A stretch of 64,000 nucleotides of DNA from Terriglobia bacterium (GCA_020073565.1 JAIQEY010000001.1:62001-126000), one strand, 5' to 3'. Shown: positions 28,812 through 39,226, counted from the stretch's first letter. A program made the numbers and translations. Notes: generated by a model from the sequence alone, not told the origin.

Positions 28812-30896
28812 TCACCGCACAGCCCCGATCGATTGCACAGGTACTGCTGGTGGAATTTCTGTTGGTGCGAGCACCACGATCTTGGGGAAGAACGGCTCCA
28901 GCAGCCGGCGAAGCTGGAAGCGCCCAGGCGAGGAGCACAGTAGAACGGGCGGCGCCGTCACTACTTGCTCTCCAAACAGGCCGCGCAAGCCGTCCAACAC
29001 ACGGCGAGCAATGTTTGGTTGCAGCCCAGTTGCTGGGGCCGGTGCTGCTTGTGGATTCAGCGCTCGCGCACATTCCTCCTCAATCGTGCGGTCCAATGTC
29101 ACGACTTTCAGTTCTCCGCGTTCGTCCAGCAAGGGACGAACCAGAGCCCGCCCGAGGGCATGTCGGGCCGCCTCGACCAGCAGAACGGGATTCTTGTTTA
29201 CAGGTGCGACCTCGACCAGCGTTTCCAAAATCGTGCCTAGATCCCGAATCGAGACCTGTTCCCGAAGCAGTTGCTGCAACACTTTCTGTACTTCACCAAG
29301 AGTCATCAATTTGGGAACGAGCTCTTCCACCAGCTTCGGATGCGAGTCTCCCATGCGGTCGATCAAGCGCTTCGTCTCCTGGCGTGTTAGCAGGTGCTGG
29401 GCATTCTGCTTGACAACCTCGCTCAAGTGAGTCGCCAGTGCCGACGTATGATCGACGACGACGTAACCCGCAGCGAGCGCCTGCGCCTGCATATCTGGAG
29501 AGATCCACCTTGCAGCCACGTTGAATGCGGGTTCGCGTGTTTCCTGACCGGGAAGAGTGGGCGGCGATGGCTGTGAACTGATGGCCAGCAGGCAGTCGCG
29601 GCGCATCTCCCAGCGGGCAATCTCCACACCACGCAGATAGATCACGTACTCCCGCTCTTTCAGCGTGATGTTGTCGGTGATGTGAATTGGCGGAACCAGG
29701 AATCCAAGCTGCGTTGCCAGTTGCTTGCGCAGTGAACGAACTTTCCCGAGCAGCTGACCACCTTGCTTGGCGTCTACTAGTGGCACCAGGCCGAGCCCCA
29801 CTTCGAGCATCAGTTCATCCAGTTTGAGCGCCGCGTCCCAGGAATCTGTGGGTGTGGTGGCGCCGGGCTGCGCTTTGGCTGCCGCAGTACCCGGAACCAC
29901 TTGGCCGTCGACCGCAGTCTCGGGCTTGGCTCGCCGCGCCAACAGGACCAAGAAAGCGGACATCAGAATGAACGACAGTTTGGGCAAGCCTGGAATGATT
30001 GCCAGACCCATCATCACGGCGGCCGCGATCCACAACGGACGGCGCTTGCCGAAGAGTTGCCGTCCGACATCCACGCCCAACGTGCTGTCGGTGGATGCTC
30101 GCGTCAGCACCATCGCACCCGCCACCGACACGAGCAGCGAAGGGATCATGGTGACCAGACCATCGCCGACGGTCAGCACGGTGTACGTTTTCAGTGCTTC
30201 CATCAATGGGACGCCGTGCTGAAAAACTCCGATCAGGAAACCGGCAATGATGTTGATCGCGGTGATGAGAATGGTCGCCAGTGAATCGCGCTGGCTGAAG
30301 CGGGCTGCGCCGTCCATGGCGCCGTAGAATTCGGCTTCGTGCGCAATCTGTTCGCGGCGGCTGCGCGCCTGTTTGTCGTCAATCAGGCCGGCGTTCAGAT
30401 CGGCGTCGATTGCCATCTGCTTGCCCGGCATCGCGTCCAAAGTAAAACGCGCCGTCACTTCGGCCGTGCGCACCGCGCCGTGGCTGACCACCATATACTG
30501 AATTGCAATCAACGCGAGGAAGAGTACGAATCCAACTACGTAATTGCCGCCTACCACAAACTGGCCAAAGCTCTCGATGACCCGTCCGGCCGCCGCGGGT
30601 CCCTCGCTTCCATGCAGCAAGATTCTGCGGCTGCTGGCCAGGTTGAGTGAAAGCCGGAAGAGGGTAAGCAAGAGCAACAGGCTAGGAAATGCGGAGAACT
30701 GCACCGGCTTCAGGATCTGGATGGCCACCAGCAGAACCAGCACGGCTCCCGTGATGCTGAACGCCAGCAAGAGGTCGACCAGCAACGCAGGCAGAGGAAT
30801 GAGCATGACGAACACCATGCTCACGGCCAGCACCGGAACAATCCAGTCGGCATTGCCGCCCACGATCGAGGATAGTAGGTTGGGTTTCGTCGGCAT
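28812..30896 (-). CDS. flhA: Flagellar biosynthesis protein FlhA
   Basis: 694-aa FlhA-type protein (MPGKQMAIDADLNAGLIDDKQARSRREQIAHEAEFYGAMDGAARF). Confidence 0.97.
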   Translation of the reverse strand: MPTKPNLLSSIVGGNADWIVPVLAVSMVFVMLIPLPALLVDLLLAFSITGAVLVLLVAIQILKPVQFSAFPSLLLLLTLFRLSLNLASSRRILLHGSEGPAAAGRVIESFGQFVVGGNYVVGFVLFLALIAIQYMVVSHGAVRTAEVTARFTLDAMPGKQMAIDADLNAGLIDDKQARSRREQIAHEAEFYGAMDGAARFSQRDSLATILITAINIIAGFLIGVFQHGVPLMEALKTYTVLTVGDGLVTMIPSLLVSVAGAMVLTRASTDSTLGVDVGRQLFGKRRPLWIAAAVMMGLAIIPGLPKLSFILMSAFLVLLARRAKPETAVDGQVVPGTAAAKAQPGATTPTDSWDAALKLDELMLEVGLGLVPLVDAKQGGQLLGKVRSLRKQLATQLGFLVPPIHITDNITLKEREYVIYLRGVEIARWEMRRDCLLAISSQPSPPTLPGQETREPAFNVAARWISPDMQAQALAAGYVVVDHTSALATHLSEVVKQNAQHLLTRQETKRLIDRMGDSHPKLVEELVPKLMTLGEVQKVLQQLLREQVSIRDLGTILETLVEVAPVNKNPVLLVEAARHALGRALVRPLLDERGELKVVTLDRTIEEECARALNPQAAPAPATGLQPNIARRVLDGLRGLFGEQVVTAPPVLLCSSPGRFQLRRLLEPFFPKIVVLAPTEIPPAVPVQSIGAVR

Positions 30897-30919
30897 CGTT
30901 TAACTCAGTCGTCCGTTCT

Positions 30920-31996
30920 TCACTGTTTCGGTCTTCCTGCGGCCTGTTGCCGGGCCTGCGCTTGCGCTCGGAACACGAACGCGAGAATTTCAGCCACCGC
31001 TGTGTAAAGCGCGGCAGGGATCGGATGGCCCACTTCCACGGTTTTGTAGAGCGCCTGGGCCAGTGGCGGGTTCTCGAGTACCGGGATCCCATGCCAGCGG
31101 GCGACTTCCTTGATCTCTTGTGCCAAAAAGTTCTGGCCCTTGGCAACTACCACCGGCGCTTCCATGTTCGTTTCGTATCTCAGCGCAACGGCGAAGTGAG
31201 TCGGGTTGGTGACGACCACGCTGGCAGTCTCGGTGTCTTTCAACATCTGGCGGCGTCGCAGTTGGCGCTGCAGGCGGCGAATGCGACCCTTCACCGCCGG
31301 GTTGCCTTCGGTCTGCTTCCCTTCTTCGCGGACCTCCTCGCGGCTCATCTTCAAGTCGCCTTCCAGCTTTCGCCAGACCAGCATGTAGTCCACACCCGCC
31401 CACACCAGCAACACGAGCCCTGACTTCCAGCACAGTTGCCACATCAGTCCCAGTAGAAAGCCCGCAAACACGCGCACGCTCAGATCTGAGGCTTGCACAA
31501 GGGTCTGCCAGTGGCTCGTAACCGTAGATACCCCGAGCCATAGAATCACGCCGAAGGGCAGCAAGGATTTGAGAATGCCGCTGAGGCCAGTCAGCGAAAA
31601 TATCTGCTTCAGCTTTCCAACCGGATTTAATCTTTCCGGCTTCGGCAACAGGGCTTCGGTCGCGAACACCAGTCCGCCCTGCGCCACGCCTCCCGCTACC
31701 GAAAGCATCCATGCCAATGCCAGCACCGGTGCGATCCAGCGCAAGATCCCGAGAGCAGTCCAGAGCAAGATGGGACTGCTGGTGGTGAGCGGTTCACTCA
31801 CGGAGAGGTCCAGGGAACTCTGCAACAGTCCGCGCCAGTGCCGAGGGACGTCGGATATCTGCCACGCCACCAATGCGAGCGCGCCGCTCCACGCCAGGGC
31901 GTTGGAAAGCTCGCGCGTGCGCGCAACCTGCCCTTGCTCGCGCGCCTTTTTCCGCTTTTGCGGTGTCGGCTTCTCGGTTTTGGACGAACCCGTCAT
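30920..31996 (-). CDS. flhB: Flagellar biosynthesis protein FlhB
   Basis: EKPTPQKRKKAREQGQVARTRELSNAL; autocleavage NPTH motif (VVVTNPTHFAVALRY). Confidence 0.97.
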   Translation of the reverse strand: MTGSSKTEKPTPQKRKKAREQGQVARTRELSNALAWSGALALVAWQISDVPRHWRGLLQSSLDLSVSEPLTTSSPILLWTALGILRWIAPVLALAWMLSVAGGVAQGGLVFATEALLPKPERLNPVGKLKQIFSLTGLSGILKSLLPFGVILWLGVSTVTSHWQTLVQASDLSVRVFAGFLLGLMWQLCWKSGLVLLVWAGVDYMLVWRKLEGDLKMSREEVREEGKQTEGNPAVKGRIRRLQRQLRRRQMLKDTETASVVVTNPTHFAVALRYETNMEAPVVVAKGQNFLAQEIKEVARWHGIPVLENPPLAQALYKTVEVGHPIPAALYTAVAEILAFVFRAQAQARQQAAGRPKQ

Positions 31997-32002
31997 ATCT
32001 CC

Positions 32003-32770
32003 TTAACGAGCCAGGTGCAGTACCTGCTCCGTGTATGCGATCGACTGCGAAAAATACTTTGCAAACAACCTGGGCCAGAACCCGATCGTTGCGCTCAACA
32101 CTAAGACGCCGAGCATGCTCTTCACCGCCGGCCCTAAAAGCATCAGCGGCATTTGGGGTGATGCCTTCCCTAACAGTCCAAGTACGAGATCCATCAGCAA
32201 AGTGGCGGCCAGGACGGGGGCGGCGATCTGTATTCCAATCTCGAGGACGATTGCCCCTTCGTGAAGCAACGCTTTCGCGAACAACGGATTCATGCTCGCG
32301 GTTCCCGGCGGCAGATAGTCGAAACTGTGCGCAATGGCGCGCAGGATCCAGTGATGCACATCGAGCGCGAGAAAGATCAGCATGGCTATGCTTTGGTGAA
32401 AGAAAGCGACCGCCGTACTTTCGACCTGGGTGGTCGGGTCGAGAATGTTCACCAGCGAATACCCCATCTGCACACTTAGGAGCTGTCCGGCGACCTGGGC
32501 GGCCTCGAACAGCGCATTCGTTGTCAACCCGATCGCAATTCCGACCATCACTTCACTGCCTACCATGAGAGGCCACTGCGAAAGCGCCACCGTACCAATG
32601 CGAGGGCCGAACACCGGGTACAGGACCGCCGTGATTGCCAACACAAAAACAATCTTGACGCGCGGCGGGATCACTGCCGCGCTGAAAAACGGCGCGAACA
32701 GCATCAGACCCGAAACTCTGAGTCCGATTGCCATCACGGCACCGAGAATGTTTGGCAGCGCGAGTTCCAT
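32003..32770 (-). CDS. fliR: Flagellar biosynthesis protein FliR
   Basis: Export-gate family TM pattern in flhB-fliR-fliQ-fliP order. Confidence 0.94.
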   Translation of the reverse strand: MELALPNILGAVMAIGLRVSGLMLFAPFFSAAVIPPRVKIVFVLAITAVLYPVFGPRIGTVALSQWPLMVGSEVMVGIAIGLTTNALFEAAQVAGQLLSVQMGYSLVNILDPTTQVESTAVAFFHQSIAMLIFLALDVHHWILRAIAHSFDYLPPGTASMNPLFAKALLHEGAIVLEIGIQIAAPVLAATLLMDLVLGLLGKASPQMPLMLLGPAVKSMLGVLVLSATIGFWPRLFAKYFSQSIAYTEQVLHLAR

Positions 32771-32773
32771 ATC

Positions 32774-33043
32774 TCAACGTATGTACGGATGAAAGTCGGA
32801 CAACAGCTGCAGCGTGAAATGGCACATCTGCTTCCACATCCACGGCATCAAGAAGAACAACCCACCGCCCACCGCCAGCAGCCTGGGCACGGCGGAGATG
32901 GTTGTTTCCTGTAAAGACGTCAACACTTGCACAATGTTGATCAGCAAGCTCACCAGCACCGCCAGCGCAAGGATCGGCGCAGCCATCAAGAACACCTGCT
33001 TCATGGTCATACGCCCGAGATCGATTGCTACTTCAACAGGCAT
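32774..33043 (-). CDS. fliQ: Flagellar biosynthesis protein FliQ
   Basis: 89 aa; LLINIVQVLTSLQETTISAVPRLLAVGGGLFFLMPWM. Confidence 0.95.
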   Translation of the reverse strand: MPVEVAIDLGRMTMKQVFLMAAPILALAVLVSLLINIVQVLTSLQETTISAVPRLLAVGGGLFFLMPWMWKQMCHFTLQLLSDFHPYIR

Positions 33044-33049
33044 CGCGCT

Positions 33050-33886
33050 TTAGCTGAAACTCCTCATCAGCGATCCGATTAGAAGATTCCACCCATCCAC
33101 CATCACAAACAAAAGCAACTTGAGAGGGGTGGAGATCACAACCGGGGGCAACTGCAACATGCCCACGGAAGTTGAAATCGACGCCACGATCATGTCGATC
33201 GCCAGGAACGGCAGAAACAGCACAGTCCCGATCTGGAATCCAGTTCTCAGTTCCGAGAGAATGTAGGCCGGAACTAGCACACGCATGGATAAGTCTTTCG
33301 GACTTCGCGGCCGCGGCTCTTTTGCCAGCTCGACAAAGAGCGCCACGTCTTTCTCGCGCACGTAGTGCTGCATGAATTGGCGTACCGGGCCGGCCCCTCG
33401 CTCCACGGCTTCTATCGCGGTAATGTGGCCGCTCTGCAGCGGCACGACTGACGTTTGGTAAATGGTGGCACCCACCGGTTGCATCAGGAAAAACGTGAGT
33501 ACCAGCGCCAGGCCAATCAGGGTTTGATTGGTCGGGGTGGTCTGCAGTCCAAGCGCCTGCCGCAAGAAATGGAAGACAATGAGAAGCCGTGCGAAAGGCG
33601 TCATGCACAGCAACAGGGACGGGATCAAAGTCAGGAGCGTTAGAAGAACGACGATCGTCCACGACAGTGACCCGCCCCCGGCGCCGGTGATCCGGATTTC
33701 GTTCGGGTCAACGGCAGCAACCGGCATTTGCACTGGAGTCACAGGGGCCGTTGCGCTGGTTGCAGCCGGAGCTGTGTTTGGGGTCGGAGCTGGTGCAGTC
33801 GGGTCCGCAGCGAGCGCGTGGGTGCCAGCGAACGCAAGTAGCGCCACCACCACAGTTCTCGCGCTGCTCAAGAGAAAAGTCTTCAT
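33050..33886 (-). CDS. fliP: Flagellar biosynthesis protein FliP
   Basis: LTLIPSLLLCMTPFARLLIVFHFLRQALGLQTTPTNQTLIGLALVLTFFLMQPV. Confidence 0.97.
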   Translation of the reverse strand: MKTFLLSSARTVVVALLAFAGTHALAADPTAPAPTPNTAPAATSATAPVTPVQMPVAAVDPNEIRITGAGGGSLSWTIVVLLTLLTLIPSLLLCMTPFARLLIVFHFLRQALGLQTTPTNQTLIGLALVLTFFLMQPVGATIYQTSVVPLQSGHITAIEAVERGAGPVRQFMQHYVREKDVALFVELAKEPRPRSPKDLSMRVLVPAYILSELRTGFQIGTVLFLPFLAIDMIVASISTSVGMLQLPPVVISTPLKLLLFVMVDGWNLLIGSLMRSFS

Positions 33887-34611
33887 GCCTGACTAAAGTC
33901 CTTCTGCGCCTGCTGCCGGAGCACATCAGCAAACTGCGGTGAGCGATCGAGATGTGCCAAGGTAGAAACCGAACTGGAGGACCCGCCAACCAGAAATCGT
34001 TCGCCGTCAACCTGTATGACTGCGACGAACCTCTTTTCCCCTAACGAGACGGTTTCGCAAACCCGCAGTCGTTTCTTGGCCTGCTGAGACTTCAACCGAT
34101 CTTGCGTCCAGGTTCGCGCCTTCGTTATGGCACTCGCGAATGCCCGCCAAGAGGCAATCAATGAATGGGAACGGCCAGTCGTTTGTACATCGCAAGAAAG
34201 AGGGCCTTGCTGCTCGACCTCGGCTGCTGGTTCCTGGACCAGGAGTGCGTCCGTCGTGGAGCAGTCTTGTACTGTTACCGAAGAAATCGTGACCTCTGAC
34301 TGTGAAGTTCCTTGCTCCACGGAACCACCATGAGTTTGGTCACTCGGGACGATCGGGAGAATCTGGTCCGACGTGAGAGCCTGGATCACAACAGGATTGT
34401 TCGCGACCAGGTCGGCGATCTGCTTAGAAACTGGTCCCGTCGGCTTGCGCGTTGTCTTAGTCCGGTTTCGAGTATCCAGCTTCTTGTTCTCCTTGCTCGC
34501 CGCGGCTGTCTGACGTGCTTTCGTAGTTCTTGGTTGTTTCGCGACGCGCACTCGCTTCTTTTCACGCGGCGACGAATGGATGGCTGAGGTCGAGCTGTTC
34601 TCGATAGTCAT
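33883..34611 (-). CDS. fliO: FliO-like flagellar biosynthesis protein, divergent
   Basis: C-terminal KRLRVCETVSLGEKRFVAVIQVDGERFLVGGSSSSVSTLAHL is FliO-like; between fliN-like gene and fliP. Confidence 0.65.
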   Translation of the reverse strand: MTIENSSTSAIHSSPREKKRVRVAKQPRTTKARQTAAASKENKKLDTRNRTKTTRKPTGPVSKQIADLVANNPVVIQALTSDQILPIVPSDQTHGGSVEQGTSQSEVTISSVTVQDCSTTDALLVQEPAAEVEQQGPLSCDVQTTGRSHSLIASWRAFASAITKARTWTQDRLKSQQAKKRLRVCETVSLGEKRFVAVIQVDGERFLVGGSSSSVSTLAHLDRSPQFADVLRQQAQKDFSQA

Positions 34612-34901
34612 CCGGCCAGCTCCGTGATACGAACTGCGAGGCGATTTCCAATGACTTCAAATTCCGTCCAGCCGAGCAGGACGCCATTTACTCGCAGCGG
34701 AATGTCACTCGCGTTGTGGTGTGCCGTCTCAACAATGGAACCCTTAGTCAAGCGCAACAGATCGGCGACCGTGAAGCGTGTCACCGCAATTTCTAAAGAA
34801 AGGCGGCAGGGGAGCCACCCGTACGACGCAACCGGGTCACGATGGATCTTTTCCGGCTCGGTCTGTGGTGTCTCTTTCGCGGGTTGAACGGCAGCATCCA
34901 T
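34608..34901 (-). CDS. fliN: FliN/SpoA-domain protein (short)
   Basis: RLSLEIAVTRFTVADLLRLTKGSIVETAHHNASDIPLRVNGVLLGWTEFEVIGNRLAVRITEL. Confidence 0.8.
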   Translation of the reverse strand: MDAAVQPAKETPQTEPEKIHRDPVASYGWLPCRLSLEIAVTRFTVADLLRLTKGSIVETAHHNASDIPLRVNGVLLGWTEFEVIGNRLAVRITELAG

Positions 34902-34918
34902 GCGTACTTTCTCCGGCC

Positions 34919-35359
34919 TTACCGTTGCATCAGGAATTCGGTGAAGTAGACTTCCTGCACACCCAGATCCGGCGCTCGCTGGCGGAGGGCCTCGAGAATG
35001 TGGTCTTTCAACTTTTGTTTGCCTTCGCCCGAAACCAGATCATCCGGCTTGGCCGCCATCAAGACGCCCAGAATTGTGTCGCGGACCAGCGCTGTGGGTG
35101 TGCCATCGCCGGCCTTCAAGTCGTGCGTGAGACCAAGGTCGATTCCGACCCTGAGGTAGACCTTCTGATCGACACTACTCATGTCGATCGTGAAAGTCTC
35201 AAGATGCAGCACCGCACGCACCTTGTTTTCGTTCTCCCGGCTCTGGCTTCTGGGAGCAGAGCGATACCACGCCATGCCCGCGGCTCCACCACCCAGTCCC
35301 ACCGCAAGGCAGAGGACGATCGTTAACATCTGCGAGCTCGTTTTCTGACCTGACGCCAT
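34919..35359 (-). CDS. fliL: Flagellar basal body-associated protein FliL
   Basis: LTIVLCLAVGLGGGAAGMAWY...YLRVGIDLGLTHDL...VREVYFTEFLMQR-type C-terminus. Confidence 0.85.
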   Translation of the reverse strand: MASGQKTSSQMLTIVLCLAVGLGGGAAGMAWYRSAPRSQSRENENKVRAVLHLETFTIDMSSVDQKVYLRVGIDLGLTHDLKAGDGTPTALVRDTILGVLMAAKPDDLVSGEGKQKLKDHILEALRQRAPDLGVQEVYFTEFLMQR

Positions 35360-35639
35360 GTACCGAACGCACTCCTCGATCGGTTTCCACAACTTCGCAT
35401 GCACCAGTGCAATTCGGAGACCGATAGGGGGTGGAGCGATCGATGGCAGGCGAAGAAGTCTAGAGGGGTTAAGGGTTTGCGAACACAGCAAGTTGCGTTC
35501 TGCAGTTACCAACGTCCATGGACACGCGATAAATGAGATGCGATTAGAACACGAGTAGAACATGGCGATTGCGGACGTGGCGTTCGACCACGCCCGCCAT
35601 CGCTTTAATCGTGCGCCAATGTCATGCCGCCCCCGACAA

Positions 35640-36884
35640 CTAGCGGGACTGCAGGTTGATAGTTTCGTTACTAATGCTGTCGAACGTCGTTACTACGCGA
35701 GCGTTCGCCTGGAAGCCGCGCTGGGTCACGATGAGTTGCGTGAATTCCGTAGAAATATCGACATTCGACAATTCGACGGCTCCTCCGGTCATGCTCCCCC
35801 GTCCTCCAGAGGCTGGCGCGCCGATTACCGGAGATCCGGAGGCAAGGGTAGGCGCGTAGTCGTTCCCCCCGATGAGTTGCAATCCCTGGTTGTTGGCGAA
35901 ATTGGCAAGCGCAATCTGACCGATATCCTGGGACTGACCGTTGCTGAACGATCCCTGGATGATGCCGTCCGCTCCAATGGTGAATTTCTGCAACGTCCCG
36001 CTAGCGTAGCCGTTCTGATTGGTCGTCGAGGTTGTGCTCTGCGATGCCACCTGCGTCAGGTTCGACCCGCCATTGGGATCGTAGAGGTTCCAGGTGAGAT
36101 TCAAGGGCGCGGCGCCGTCTACCAAGCCGTTGACCGTGATACCGCTCACAGCGCTCGCAGGAGAGGTTAATGCGCCGCTGCTATTGAATGCCAGCGAACC
36201 GCTCGCAACCACGGTTGGACTGCCGGTTCCACCGGTGTCGGCCGCCGGCAGAGTGACCTGATAATCCCAGGCATTCGTTCCCGTCTTGGTGTACGTGAAG
36301 GTCAGTACGTGGGAGCTACCCAAGGAGTCATACACCGTCAGCGGTGTGGAATAAGTATCCCCCACCGCGGCGCTCGCATCGAGGTTGGTGGTTTGCGACA
36401 TCGTCGTCGTCGCCGCCGGCTGGTTAATCTGGCCTTGGCCTAACTGGATCGGAGTCAACCCCTGCCCGGCGTTGATGACCCCGTTTACTGCCGGGTAGCC
36501 CATGACATTTTGACCACCCGTGGTCACCAACTCTCCCTGGGCATTGATGCTGAAATTTCCAGCCCGAGTAAACTCCATCGCGCCACTGGCGTCGCGAACC
36601 ACAAAAAAGCCGTTCCCGGTGATCGCCACATTCGTCGGGACGCCCGTATTCTGCAGGTTCCCGTTGTTGAAGTTCGACGATATGGAACCAATCTGCGAGC
36701 CGGCACCCATCTGGATCGGATTGCCCGCACCGGTGGTACCGAGCGTCTGGTAGAACAAGTCCTGAAAGTTAGCCGACTCGTCCTTGAACCCGATCGTGTT
36801 CAAGTTGGCAAGGTTGTTTGAAATCACGTTGAGTGCGTTCGAGCTGGCCAAAAGGCCGGAAAGTGGAATCGAAAAAAGTGGCAT
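35640..36884 (-). CDS. flgE: Flagellar hook protein FlgE
   Basis: MPLFSIPLSGLLASSNALNVISNNLANLNTIGFKDESANFQDLFYQTLG. Confidence 0.95.
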   Translation of the reverse strand: MPLFSIPLSGLLASSNALNVISNNLANLNTIGFKDESANFQDLFYQTLGTTGAGNPIQMGAGSQIGSISSNFNNGNLQNTGVPTNVAITGNGFFVVRDASGAMEFTRAGNFSINAQGELVTTGGQNVMGYPAVNGVINAGQGLTPIQLGQGQINQPAATTTMSQTTNLDASAAVGDTYSTPLTVYDSLGSSHVLTFTYTKTGTNAWDYQVTLPAADTGGTGSPTVVASGSLAFNSSGALTSPASAVSGITVNGLVDGAAPLNLTWNLYDPNGGSNLTQVASQSTTSTTNQNGYASGTLQKFTIGADGIIQGSFSNGQSQDIGQIALANFANNQGLQLIGGNDYAPTLASGSPVIGAPASGGRGSMTGGAVELSNVDISTEFTQLIVTQRGFQANARVVTTFDSISNETINLQSR

Positions 36885-37195
36885 TAGTGTGCTCCTGTGA
36901 TGGATTGTGCGGCGTTCGAATTCGCGGAACTGTAAGACGGCATTGTTCCGGAAGGCGCGCCAAACGTGTTCTGCAAAATCTGGTTAATGGAAATTAATTG
37001 GTTGAGCTGATTCATGGACAACATCTGGGCCACCATCTGCGTGGCGTCCATGGGCGCGGTCGGATCCTGCGACTTCAATTCCGTGACCAGCAGGGTCAAG
37101 AACGTGTTGTTCGTCCCGTTCGCGGCCTGCGTGGCGGCTTGAGTGCCGGGCGCGGTGCTGGCCGCTAGGTTGCTCGTTATGCCGCTTACGTTCAT
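36884..37195 (-). CDS. flgD: Short hook-capping protein FlgD
   Basis: NTFLTLLVTELKSQDPTAPMDATQMVAQMLSMNQLNQLISINQ; only 103 aa. Confidence 0.88.
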   Translation of the reverse strand: MNVSGITSNLAASTAPGTQAATQAANGTNNTFLTLLVTELKSQDPTAPMDATQMVAQMLSMNQLNQLISINQILQNTFGAPSGTMPSYSSANSNAAQSITGAH

Positions 37196-37243
37196 TCTGT
37201 GCCTCTCCTTCTTTCCTTCTTTACCGGAATCACGAAGCTCGAA

Positions 37244-39106
37244 CTACATGTGAATATCAAGTCGTGCACTGACTGCGTTCACTTCGGGATATGCGCTCTG
37301 CAGGGGCATCGATACCGCCTCTGCCGCTTGCGGGATCACAACCCGCGACGAGCTCTGGCCCTGTCGCGAACCCTGTTGGAAACCACTAGAACCGCTATCG
37401 GCGGACTGGTTCTGCAAAATAATGTTGGCGGATGAAAGCCGCTGCTCCGATAACCTGTTCTGCAAGTTTGGCAGTTCCGCCGCCAGAACCCTGCCGAGTT
37501 CATTGCGTTCTACGGAAATTTGCGCCGTGAATTGGTTGTGAGCCATGGAGGTTCGGATATCCACGTTGCCGAACTCACCTGAATGAATTCCGACCCGCAG
37601 TTCGGCCTCACCCATGCGCTGGACAAGCTTTGCGGACTGCAACAATGATGAGTAAGCAGGCGGCGCCTCGAGGTGCTTGTCCATCTCAGCCGCAACCTGT
37701 GCCGATGGAACCCCACTGTCCGCGGCATGTCGATTGTTCTTGAGAAATCCGGCGGAACTATCGTGCTTCCCACTGCCACTCGAATCGGCTACTGGTGCCG
37801 TAATCAGGTCAGCGCTGTTCGTCGCTTGGGAAGCGCTCCTAACGTCGTCTGTCTCATTCGTGGCCTCGGCCATAGATGTCTGAAAACCGCTCTTGCCGGA
37901 TTGCATCTTGGTGCTGGCCGACCCGGACGGGTTGCTGCTGGGTACCGAGAGCAGGGGCCTGTCCGGAGCCAAAGTCGAGTTTGCTCCCTGCGCGGCTGCG
38001 GGAACTCCCATGTCCTTCGTCGCAACCTGCGTGGGCATGCTAAAGACGGCGGAAAGGGTATCGACTTCAGACACTTGCGCAGGTGCGATCGGTGCCACGT
38101 CGGTCGATTGTTCGGAACGCTGTTCCGCCGGTTCGGTAATTTGCCGGTGGCTGCCGCCCTTGGGTGCGGTGCTCATCAGAGTGTTGTTGTCAGTTGCGGG
38201 TCGAATGCTACTGACAACCTGCTTGTCGGTCGGCGAAGAAGCACTCTCATCAATGGTGGCCGCCTTGAAGTCAACCTTGGGGGCAGCCTTGGAATCAGCT
38301 TTGGCTTCAGCCTTTGATTCCAGCTTGCTTACCTTCGCATCTTGAACCAGCCCGAGCTTCGACGAGGTCGGCGCCACCACTCCCTTCGGCAGCGGCGGGA
38401 CAGTGAGAGTCTCCGACGCTTGGATGGCTTGCATGGGTAGAGACTGGGGTTGAATGGTCGACTCAGGCAGCGCGCTCCCGGTTTGCCGCCTCGGAGCCGC
38501 GTCTTTTGCATCCATTGCACCAGAAACCTGCTGATTGTCTACGCGTTCTGTTGCCGGAGCAGCCGCGGTCGACTCCGCCGAGACCGCGGCTCCAAGTGGT
38601 AGGGGGGGCGCGCATGAAACTGGAGTGAGCGCGGACGTAAGTGTCGTTGCGGCTGAGGCCGTCAAGGGGATCGAGTGGACTCCGTTATCGCACACGACTG
38701 CAACAGCAGGAGCAGATCCGTTCGCCTCGGCAGTTGGTGCGGGTACAACGATCGTCGCTGGCTGAAAGGCTTGCATCGCACAAGGCATTTGAACAGTTGG
38801 AGGAACGCATTGTTGCAGAACGTCGAGGGGCGCCAGGTTTGCTGGTTGGGCAGAGTCCTTGCTCGGCGTCTTGTCACGTCCGGATGGCACGCCTTCATTG
38901 CCAGCGGCGGGGATGAGGCTCTTGCCCTGCTTGAGACTGGCGATCGGAATCGTAGTCGTCGCCGATGGAATCTGGTTTTGTTCAGCCGCCGCCGCAAGGG
39001 CCATGAGGAAATCTCCCGGAACGGCGGGAGCGGCGGCCGCGGCCTTCTCCGGGATTTCTTTTGCGGGTGTTGGTTGCACCGCAATTGGCAACAAGCTGGC
39101 GACCAC
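37244..39106 (-). CDS. fliK: Flagellar hook-length control protein FliK
   Basis: Long low-complexity N-terminus with FliK C-domain (ELRVGIHSGEFGNVDIRTSMAHNQFTAQISVERNELGRVLAAELPNLQNRLSEQ). Confidence 0.88.
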   Translation of the reverse strand: MVASLLPIAVQPTPAKEIPEKAAAAAPAVPGDFLMALAAAAEQNQIPSATTTIPIASLKQGKSLIPAAGNEGVPSGRDKTPSKDSAQPANLAPLDVLQQCVPPTVQMPCAMQAFQPATIVVPAPTAEANGSAPAVAVVCDNGVHSIPLTASAATTLTSALTPVSCAPPLPLGAAVSAESTAAAPATERVDNQQVSGAMDAKDAAPRRQTGSALPESTIQPQSLPMQAIQASETLTVPPLPKGVVAPTSSKLGLVQDAKVSKLESKAEAKADSKAAPKVDFKAATIDESASSPTDKQVVSSIRPATDNNTLMSTAPKGGSHRQITEPAEQRSEQSTDVAPIAPAQVSEVDTLSAVFSMPTQVATKDMGVPAAAQGANSTLAPDRPLLSVPSSNPSGSASTKMQSGKSGFQTSMAEATNETDDVRSASQATNSADLITAPVADSSGSGKHDSSAGFLKNNRHAADSGVPSAQVAAEMDKHLEAPPAYSSLLQSAKLVQRMGEAELRVGIHSGEFGNVDIRTSMAHNQFTAQISVERNELGRVLAAELPNLQNRLSEQRLSSANIILQNQSADSGSSGFQQGSRQGQSSSRVVIPQAAEAVSMPLQSAYPEVNAVSARLDIHM

Positions 39107-39130
39107 AGTCTCTCCTCGACAGCCTGAAAT

Positions 39131-39146
39131 TGCACGTGCCTGGCCA
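39131..39146 (-). promoter_or_regulatory. Candidate sigma54 promoter for fliK
   Basis: Minus strand TGGCCAGGCACGTGCA: GG-N10-GC, 25 nt upstream of the GTG start. Confidence 0.6.
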
Positions 39147-39198
39147 CAATTTCGCCGATTAGAAAACTTTCCCGATCAAAGGCGAGCTCCTAGGAAAG

Positions 39199-39226
39199 TA
39201 AAGTCTTGTTGGGGAAATGCCGATTA
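39199..39226 (+). promoter_or_regulatory. Orphan sigma28-type promoter antisense to fliJ/fliI
   Basis: TAAAGTCT-N12-GCCGATTA on plus strand; no plus-strand gene downstream. Confidence 0.7.

Noticed and set aside
39154-39161. Second GCCGATTA in the fliJ/fliK spacer
   Set aside because: No -35 at the cluster spacing (CGTGCCTG); treated as a chance or decayed copy.
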